NCBI GenBank assembly: GCA_023251835.1
Contig: JAHEXZ010000048.1
Location: 1 to 40,293, forward strand
Source of the DNA: Bacteroidota bacterium
Lineage (GTDB): Bacteria; Bacteroidota; Bacteroidia; 2-12-FULL-35-15
Length of the DNA stretch: 40,293 nt
Direction: 5' to 3'
Below are positions 35,179-40,293 of the stretch, in pieces. A program made the position numbers and the translations under genes. Within the stretch, counting starts at the first letter, position 1, and every line of letters starts with the position of its first letter. The notes below the pieces were generated by a model. That model searched no databases. It was not told the origin of the DNA and saw only the letters and a program-made list of their open reading frames with translations.

Positions 35179-35791
35179 TAAACTCTGTTGCTCCTGGTCC
35201 CTGGTTAAACAGCAGGTCGATGATACTTAAATTAGGGATAAATCCGAACTTGGTTTCAAATACCTGTGAATATTTTTTGGGATGGTACGGCTCATCTTCA
35301 TCCAAAGGTGTTTTAGGGGATATACTATTGCGATAATCATGTGTTTCTGAATATATTTTACGGTATTCTGTAGTAAAGTTCCAGGTTATTTTTTGCTTTA
35401 AAAGAGCCATTATTACCTGCTGTATATTTTCATTCAGATCGATTAAATAGTCATATTTTTTTACATGGTAAAAAGGAAAAAAATCATCCTCATAATATTC
35501 AAAGAAAGGAGAACGTCTGTAGGCAGATTCTAATGTTCTCCAATGTAGTTGTTGCCAGTCATAGTCATAAGAAATTTTTAATTCTTTTACGACTTGTCGT
35601 TTACCACGCTTTACAAGGGGAACACTAAGTGTAAGTAAACCGTTGGGAGAATATATATTACAACGGCTACGGTATGTTTGTTTTGTATAGTGTTCATAAT
35701 GTTCAATGATACATCGGGGATATTGAATAAGTTTTGAGTAATACTGAATTGGTGCGAGATAGGCTGTTGATAATATTGCAATTCGATTCAT
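35174..35791 (-). CDS. WbqC family protein
   Basis: 205 residues matching the WbqC-like family: ILSTAYLAPIQYYSKLI at the start, RCNIYSPNGLLTLSVPLVKRGK, WRTLESAYRRSPFFEYYEDDF, and KFGFIPNLSIIDLLFNQGP near the end. The family is linked to O-antigen or surface-sugar biosynthesis loci in other bacteria, but the reaction is not settled. It begins 19 nt after the shorter signal peptidase gene, so the two are probably co-transcribed; I recall the same lepB-wbqC order in other Bacteroidota. ATG at 35791. Confidence 0.88.
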   Translation of the reverse strand: MNRIAILSTAYLAPIQYYSKLIQYPRCIIEHYEHYTKQTYRSRCNIYSPNGLLTLSVPLVKRGKRQVVKELKISYDYDWQQLHWRTLESAYRRSPFFEYYEDDFFPFYHVKKYDYLIDLNENIQQVIMALLKQKITWNFTTEYRKIYSETHDYRNSISPKTPLDEDEPYHPKKYSQVFETKFGFIPNLSIIDLLFNQGPGATEFI

Positions 35792-35810
35792 TTAAAATAC
35801 TTTCCTATTC

Positions 35811-36869
35811 TTATTTAATTGTTTTAAACCACCTGTCCCAGCGGAGGCTACTACCAGATTCCGATTTATTTATTGACAGTAACACCAATGCCGCTTTTCC
35901 AACAACATGATCTTCGGGGAGGAAGCCCCAAAAACGGGAATCAGCAGAATTATGGCGGTTATCACCCATCATAAAATAATAATTCATCTTAAAAGTATAA
36001 TAAGTGCTGTGTTTTTCATTAATAAAAATTGAGTCGCCATTTACGCGCAAGTCATTTTTCTCATATATACTGATAATTCTTTTGTATAGTGGTAATGTTT
36101 CACTATCAATTTTGACAGAATCACCAGCTTTAGGGATATAAATGGGGCCAAAAAAATCTACATTCCATAGAAAATGTTCATTTTCAGGAAACATATAATC
36201 GCTGTAACTTCCTTTTTTTTCAATAAGCGGCTCTGCACTTACAATATGTGCAATGCGTTTAACACTATCAACATCTGCTGCATTTAATGTAAACCAATAT
36301 TCACCTTTATTACGCATTTTTCCACCTTCTGTAATACCCCATTTTGTGAGCGCTTCAGAATCTATGCTATCCCTGTCTGTTATTATTTTATAGTTAAACT
36401 GTAGCTTCTCCGGCACATCGCTATATTGGTTATTGATATATACCTGTCCGTTCCGTATTTCAAGCGTATCACCAGCAATAGCTACGCATCGTTTTATATA
36501 ATAAATACGCTGATCAACAGGATGTTCTTCTTCCATGGGATAATTAAATACAAGCACATCGTTATGCTCTATATCCGGTGAACCAAACAAACGCTTATAA
36601 GGTATCTGAATCCAGTCGAGATAAGAGCGGGTGTTTTCAGTAAAAGGCATTCGTTGATGTGCAAAGGGTATTGAGAGCAAAGTAATGGGGATGCGTGGCC
36701 CGTAACTTAATTTACTGACCAACACATAATCTCCGGTAAGTAAAGATTTTTCCATTGAAGGAGAAGGAATGGTAAAGGCTTCGAAGAAGAAAATACGAAA
36801 TAAGATAATTGTTACAAAAGCTAATACTATTGCTTTTATCCATTCTTTTATAGTTGATCTTTTTTTCAA
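35811..36869 (-). CDS. lepB: Signal peptidase I, short paralog
   Basis: 352 residues from TTG at 36869; no ATG lies near the start and the N-terminal anchor (residues ~11-29) needs it. Catalytic Ser38 is in FTIPSPSMEKSL, and catalytic Lys126 in YYIKRCVAIAGDTL. The late box GDNRHNSADSRFWGFLPEDHVVG is present. Between the Lys region and the last box is a long insertion, as in the neighbouring paralog. The enzyme removes Sec signal peptides at the outer face of the inner membrane, so it would process the many exported proteins in this window. It lies 128 nt downstream of the longer paralog. Confidence 0.93.
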   Translation of the reverse strand: MKKRSTIKEWIKAIVLAFVTIILFRIFFFEAFTIPSPSMEKSLLTGDYVLVSKLSYGPRIPITLLSIPFAHQRMPFTENTRSYLDWIQIPYKRLFGSPDIEHNDVLVFNYPMEEEHPVDQRIYYIKRCVAIAGDTLEIRNGQVYINNQYSDVPEKLQFNYKIITDRDSIDSEALTKWGITEGGKMRNKGEYWFTLNAADVDSVKRIAHIVSAEPLIEKKGSYSDYMFPENEHFLWNVDFFGPIYIPKAGDSVKIDSETLPLYKRIISIYEKNDLRVNGDSIFINEKHSTYYTFKMNYYFMMGDNRHNSADSRFWGFLPEDHVVGKAALVLLSINKSESGSSLRWDRWFKTIK

Positions 36870-36935
36870 AATAATAATAGGAATAGAATACTAAAAAAAT
36901 CACACGGTTATAAATGCGAATGGTTACTCATTTTA

Positions 36936-36943
36936 CAAACCTA
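36936..36943 (-). promoter_or_regulatory. Possible -7 element between the two signal peptidase genes
   Basis: TAGGTTTG on the minus strand matches TAnnTTTG. A TTG lies 24 nt further upstream, slightly too far. A second TAGGTTTG overlaps the stop codon of the longer paralog. Confidence 0.35.
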
Positions 36944-36997
36944 TTACTATATGGTTTATAAAATCAGCAACCATCGATTATCGCATAGAAATCAAAC

Positions 36998-38704
36998 CTA
37001 ATCTGATTTATTATTTTTTGCAGCGCGTTTATTTTTAAAATAAACAAAACCCCATATTCCAAAAACCAATACGATGAAGTGTATCAGATAAGAACGTGAT
37101 AATCCGTCTTTGCTAACAAAAGTAAAAAAACGTGTTCTGCGCGCTGTATCATCAAATAAAGATGTTTTTAATTTTTTGAAAAAGCCACTTTGCTGTTTGT
37201 TATTATTATTTTTATTATCTTCTTTGATGCTCATCCAGATAAAAACGGGTTTACCAACAATGTGATCTTCAGGCACAAATCCCCAATAACGGGAGTCTGC
37301 TGAATTATGGCGGTTATCCCCCATCATAAAATAATAATCTAACTTAAACGTATATGTTGCAGCTTCTTTGCTATTAATAAAAATTTTTCCATCTTTTATT
37401 TCCAAGTCATTGCCTTCATAGTTTTTTATGATTCTATCGTATAGAACAATATTTGTTGTATCTATAGTAATAGTTGCACCTCTTTTAGGAATATACAACG
37501 GGCCGAAATTATCGTTATTCCATTTATATGTAGGTTTATGAGGGAGTATACGAGGGTTATATTCTCCTACAGGTTCAATTACCGGCTCAACCGATTTTAT
37601 ACTGCTTACCTTTTTTAATTCGTCTACCTTGTTATTTGGCAGATTTATCAGGTAAAATAATCCTGCACTATCCTGCTCATAACGTATCGGGTCAGTAATA
37701 TCAAATTTTTCGATTAGCTTGGAACTAAGGGTGGAACCGTCTGTTCTAACTTTATAAGTATATTGCATTGTTTCTGCAACATAAGCAGGTTTTCCATTTA
37801 TAAGGAGCTGCTGATTTATTATTGCAAGCGTATCGCCAGCAATAGCAACACAACGTTTTACATAATTTTCGCGTTTATCGGGTGGACGGGCTACAATATC
37901 GCCAAAATAGGGTTTACCAGTTTGCGGGTTAATCTCTTTGTTATGCCATACTACATTGCGGCCATAATCTCTGCATAACTGGTAATAACTCTGATCCTGA
38001 GCATTTAAAGCTACAGTATCGCCATCAGGATAGTTAAATACTACTATATCGTTGTTTTTTACGGAACCTAATCCGGGTAAACGGAAGTAAGGCAATTTAA
38101 ACCATTCTACATACGATTTTGTGCTTTCAGTGAATGGTAAGGTATGGTGTGCAAAAGGGAAAGACAATGGCGTATTCGGGATTTTAGCACCAAAGCTTAT
38201 TTTGCTTACAAACAAGTAATCACCTACCATCATTGATTTTTCCAAGGAGGAAGTAGGGATGGTAAATGCTTCAAAAAAGAATGTGCGGATAACGGTTGCT
38301 GCAACTACAGCAAATACAATAGCTTCAGTCCATTCGCGTACAAAAGACGGTTTAAGTTTGCTTATATCTTCAGGGCCTATATAGGTTGTATCTTTCTGAA
38401 ACGCAATATAGGGGAGGTATATAAAGCCAGCGATAAAAGCTGCTGTTTTCTCAACAAAGGAGCGTTTGTTGAATGCTTTTGCCAGCAATAAACTCATAAT
38501 ACCAACCATTAAAAAATTTACTCCGGGAGTAATTATGAGAAACAACCACCACCAGGGCTTTTTGATGAGTTTTAACCAAATAATAAAATTATAAAAAGGA
38601 ACCAAAGCTTTCCAGCTTTTTTCTCCTGCAATAGCAAATAACTTCCAAAGACCAATGACGGTTGTAATTGAGAATAGTATCAATAATAAATACGAAGTAT
38701 CCAT
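36998..38704 (-). CDS. lepB: Signal peptidase I, long paralog with extra N- and C-terminal membrane segments
   Basis: 568 residues. The first ~110 residues are an additional membrane domain (LLLILFSITTVIGLWKLF, SWKALVPFYNFIIWLKL, WWWLFLIITPGVNF) resembling DUF5684. The peptidase core follows: catalytic Ser153 in FTIPTSSLEKSM, where the usual Met after Ser is Leu, and Lys283 in ENYVKRCVAIAGDTL. The GDNRHNSADSRYWGFVPEDHIVG box is present, and a final membrane segment lies at ~540-556. It removes Sec signal peptides. Long forms of this kind are common in Bacteroidota. It lies just downstream of dapB, with a 98-nt gap, and upstream of the short paralog. Confidence 0.93.
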   Translation of the reverse strand: MDTSYLLLILFSITTVIGLWKLFAIAGEKSWKALVPFYNFIIWLKLIKKPWWWLFLIITPGVNFLMVGIMSLLLAKAFNKRSFVEKTAAFIAGFIYLPYIAFQKDTTYIGPEDISKLKPSFVREWTEAIVFAVVAATVIRTFFFEAFTIPTSSLEKSMMVGDYLFVSKISFGAKIPNTPLSFPFAHHTLPFTESTKSYVEWFKLPYFRLPGLGSVKNNDIVVFNYPDGDTVALNAQDQSYYQLCRDYGRNVVWHNKEINPQTGKPYFGDIVARPPDKRENYVKRCVAIAGDTLAIINQQLLINGKPAYVAETMQYTYKVRTDGSTLSSKLIEKFDITDPIRYEQDSAGLFYLINLPNNKVDELKKVSSIKSVEPVIEPVGEYNPRILPHKPTYKWNNDNFGPLYIPKRGATITIDTTNIVLYDRIIKNYEGNDLEIKDGKIFINSKEAATYTFKLDYYFMMGDNRHNSADSRYWGFVPEDHIVGKPVFIWMSIKEDNKNNNNKQQSGFFKKLKTSLFDDTARRTRFFTFVSKDGLSRSYLIHFIVLVFGIWGFVYFKNKRAAKNNKSD

Positions 38705-38802
38705 AAAAATTTAAATTGTAGTAAAATACGAAAGTACAAAAATAAAAAAGGGCTCTTTCTGATAATTAACATTATTTGGCTAATGAAAAAAGGAGAGATA
38801 TT

Positions 38803-39522
38803 TTATTTATAACTCATCAAATCGTTCATTCCATAAATTCCTTTTTTTCCGACAAGCCATTCAGCGGCAATTACCGCCCCTAATGCAAATCCCTTACGGC
38901 TATGTGCAATATGAGTAATTGTAATTTCATCAACATTACAAGCGTAGGTAATACTGTGTGTACCGGGAACTTCATCTATACGTTTTGAGACAATTTCTAA
39001 TTCGTTTTTATTATTTGTTAAGTTATTGACCCACTTTTCTTTATTTTTAATTTGTTCCACGATCTGATTAGCGAGGGATATAGCGGTTCCGCTTGGGGCA
39101 TCTAATTTATGTATATGATGAATTTCTTCCATTGACACATTATAGTGAGGATAGACACTCATAAGTTTTGCCAAATACTCGTTTAGTTTAAAAAACAGGT
39201 TTACACCTATACTGTAATTAGAAGCATAAAATAAAGTCTGATTTTGATTTATGCATTTTTCCTTTACTTCATTCAGCTTACTCAACCAACCAGTAGTACC
39301 CACCACAACAGGAATGTTGGCATCAAAACATTTATAAATGTTATTTACTGCTGATTCAGGGATACTAAATTCAATAGCTACATCCGCCTTTTTTAATTCT
39401 TCAGTAGAATAACTTTCAGCATTAGTGATATCAACTTTTAATACAATTAAATGGCCACGGGATAAAGCAATTTGTTCAATTTCTTTACCCATTTTTCCAT
39501 AGCCTATAAGTGCAATATTCAT
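38803..39522 (-). CDS. dapB: 4-hydroxy-tetrahydrodipicolinate reductase
   Basis: 239 residues, the usual length for Bacteroidota DapB. The nucleotide-binding loop is IALIGYGKMGKEI at the N-terminus, VVVGTTGW follows at ~72-79, and the catalytic stretch is EIHHIHKLDAPSGTA, with H135/H136 and K139. The C-terminus has IAHSRKGFALGAVIAAEWL. The enzyme reduces dehydrated 4-hydroxy-tetrahydrodipicolinate with NAD(P)H to tetrahydrodipicolinate, giving lysine and diaminopimelate for peptidoglycan. ATG at 39522. It precedes the two signal peptidase genes on the same strand, a gene order I recall from other Bacteroidota. Confidence 0.95.
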   Translation of the reverse strand: MNIALIGYGKMGKEIEQIALSRGHLIVLKVDITNAESYSTEELKKADVAIEFSIPESAVNNIYKCFDANIPVVVGTTGWLSKLNEVKEKCINQNQTLFYASNYSIGVNLFFKLNEYLAKLMSVYPHYNVSMEEIHHIHKLDAPSGTAISLANQIVEQIKNKEKWVNNLTNNKNELEIVSKRIDEVPGTHSITYACNVDEITITHIAHSRKGFALGAVIAAEWLVGKKGIYGMNDLMSYK

Positions 39523-39588
39523 AACAACAGGTTTTTAACATTTTTAGGAAAGCTAAAGTACAATTATTTTATTATTGAACTGTCATAT

Positions 39589-39646
39589 AATACCGCTTCG
39601 GTATCTGTAATAGTCCAATGCGTCAGTCGGCTCTTGGCCTATAACA
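39589..39646. repeat. 58-nt dispersed intergenic repeat, copy 2
   Basis: Second copy of the repeat at 25361-25418, 54 of 58 positions identical. It lies upstream of dapB, next to a large hairpin and the IS fragment. The 309-nt gap 39523-39831 holds this, the hairpin and the IS left end, and no gene. Confidence 0.8.
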
Positions 39647-39666
39647 GCTACTAATTGCGGCATTAA

Positions 39667-39714
39667 CAATTCTAAAGCTCAAATTGTCTTTGGAGTAATT
39701 TGAGCTAAGAATTG
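39667..39714. repeat. Large imperfect hairpin upstream of dapB
   Basis: Left arm 39667-39685 and right arm 39697-39714 pair over 17 positions (CAATTCT and AGCTCAAATT) with a small internal bulge and an 11-nt loop. No T run follows, so a terminator is unlikely. It may be a decayed repeat. Confidence 0.55.
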
Positions 39715-39734
39715 GTATAACCTGCAACCAGACT

Positions 39735-40161
39735 CAGGGCCACCGCATGAATAACAATTGATTGTCAATAAGTTGTATTGGCAGCGTGTAATAGGATTTA
39801 TTTTTCTATGCTCATTTGAAAAAAAAATCAAATGAACATATCAAATCACTTTAACACACTTACTGACCCGCGAGATGTTAGTAAAATAAAACATTTATTG
39901 ACAGACATTATAGGTTTATCGTTGATAGCAGTAATAGCAGGTTGTGAAAGTTATGATGATATAGAAGAGTTTGGAAAAGAGAAAGAGATTTGGTTGCGTA
40001 AGTATCTTCAATTGCCTAACGGGATTCCTTCACACGATACGATAGAGCGTTTATTTGAAGCATTGGATCCAATAGAATTTAATGCCTGTTTTAGTTCCTG
40101 GGTTACGGCAATATTTAATTATAGGGATGAAGTTTTTTTGCATATTGATGGAAAAACATGA
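39735..40161 (+). mobile_element. 5' fragment of an ISAs1-family insertion sequence
   Basis: The transposase reading frame is N-terminal ISAs1 type. A plausible left end is CAGGGCCACCGCATG at 39735, 97 nt before the ATG, since ISAs1-family ends tend to begin with CAGGG; that match is from memory. The right two thirds and the right end are missing, so no target duplication can be checked. Confidence 0.6.
39832..40161 (+). pseudogene. Truncated ISAs1-family transposase
   Basis: 109 residues: the N-terminal domain that precedes the DDE catalytic domain (LTDPRDVSKIKHLLTDIIGLSLIAVIAGC, YDDIEEFGKEKEIWLRKYL, LPNGIPSHDTIERLFEALDP, FLHIDGKT). Intact transposases of this group have about 370 residues. 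Here the frame stops one codon after IDGK-T, where the catalytic domain with its first Asp should begin, so the product cannot transpose. The stop codon touches a strong terminator hairpin. No obvious frameshift: the rest of the gene is not found in any frame in the final 130 nt, so the 3' part was deleted or replaced. Confidence 0.85.
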
Positions 40162-40186
40162 CCACCTGCTTTGCAGGTGGTTTTTT
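40161..40186 (+). terminator. Intrinsic terminator directly after the truncated transposase
   Basis: ACCACCTGC (40161-40169), loop TTT, GCAGGTGGT (40173-40181), then a T run to 40186. Its first base is the last base of the transposase TGA. The remaining 107 nt to the window end show no gene. Confidence 0.9.
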
Positions 40187-40293
40187 AAGGAAAAATAAAA
40201 TTTAGCAGGCTCTATACTTGTTTCTGTTTACGCAGATTCAAAAATCCGGCTGTAACTGCTTTTAATAAACAACAACTTTTTTAACTACCTCCC

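Overview
The window looks like part of a chromosome, or a whole contig, from a Bacteroidota bacterium; the exact lineage cannot be fixed from the sequence. The evidence is AT-rich DNA, several very large cell-surface proteins ending in the gliding-motility-associated type B sorting domain of the type IX secretion system (T9SS), one protein with a type A T9SS tail, an LptD/amidase/MCE envelope cluster, and promoters of the Bacteroidota form TTTG-N19-ish-TAnnTTTG. The left edge cuts a gene. The right edge lies just past an insertion-sequence fragment.

Region by region. 1-6945 (+): two tandem, clearly paralogous giant secreted proteins, the first lacking its start. 6949-14068 (-): a long run read leftwards. 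It goes from an N-acetylmuramoyl-L-alanine amidase with a SPOR-like tail to an MCE/MlaD-like lipid-transport protein, a membrane-bound 4Fe-4S protein, a HAD-type phosphatase, a two-CCG-domain Fe-S protein, a conserved protein of unknown role, a DUF4476 secreted protein and a DUF423 membrane protein. 14197-17313 (+): lptD and ridA, divergent from the amidase. 17330-21147: a single-repeat DUF1456 protein, a secreted aromatic-rich protein and a fused E1 alpha/beta subunit of a branched-chain 2-oxoacid dehydrogenase, the last two separated by a symmetric terminator. 21449-28926: three more T9SS cargo proteins. 28949-31652: an M16-like protein without the catalytic motif and an outer-membrane beta-barrel protein. 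32113-33276: two small membrane proteins. 33415-35043: an acyl-CoA carboxylase beta subunit. 35174-39522: wbqC-like, two unequal signal peptidase I genes and dapB, all read leftwards. 39735-40186: the 5' part of an ISAs1-family element cut off and followed directly by an intrinsic terminator.

How the genes fit together: much of the window concerns the cell envelope. Signal peptidases process exported precursors, LptD inserts LPS in the outer membrane, the MCE protein is expected to move lipids, the amidase cleaves peptidoglycan, and the large adhesin-like proteins are T9SS cargo. The Fe-S pair, the 2-oxoacid dehydrogenase E1 and the carboxylase could together serve branched-chain amino acid and acyl-CoA catabolism, with the Fe-S pair passing electrons to quinone; this link is inferred.

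The least explained layer is repetitive intergenic DNA. There are at least four families of short hairpin-rich repeats, each in two or more places. One element appears to lie inside the 5' coding region of a surface-protein gene and to encode most of its signal peptide. I saw no rRNA, tRNA, CRISPR array or riboswitch.
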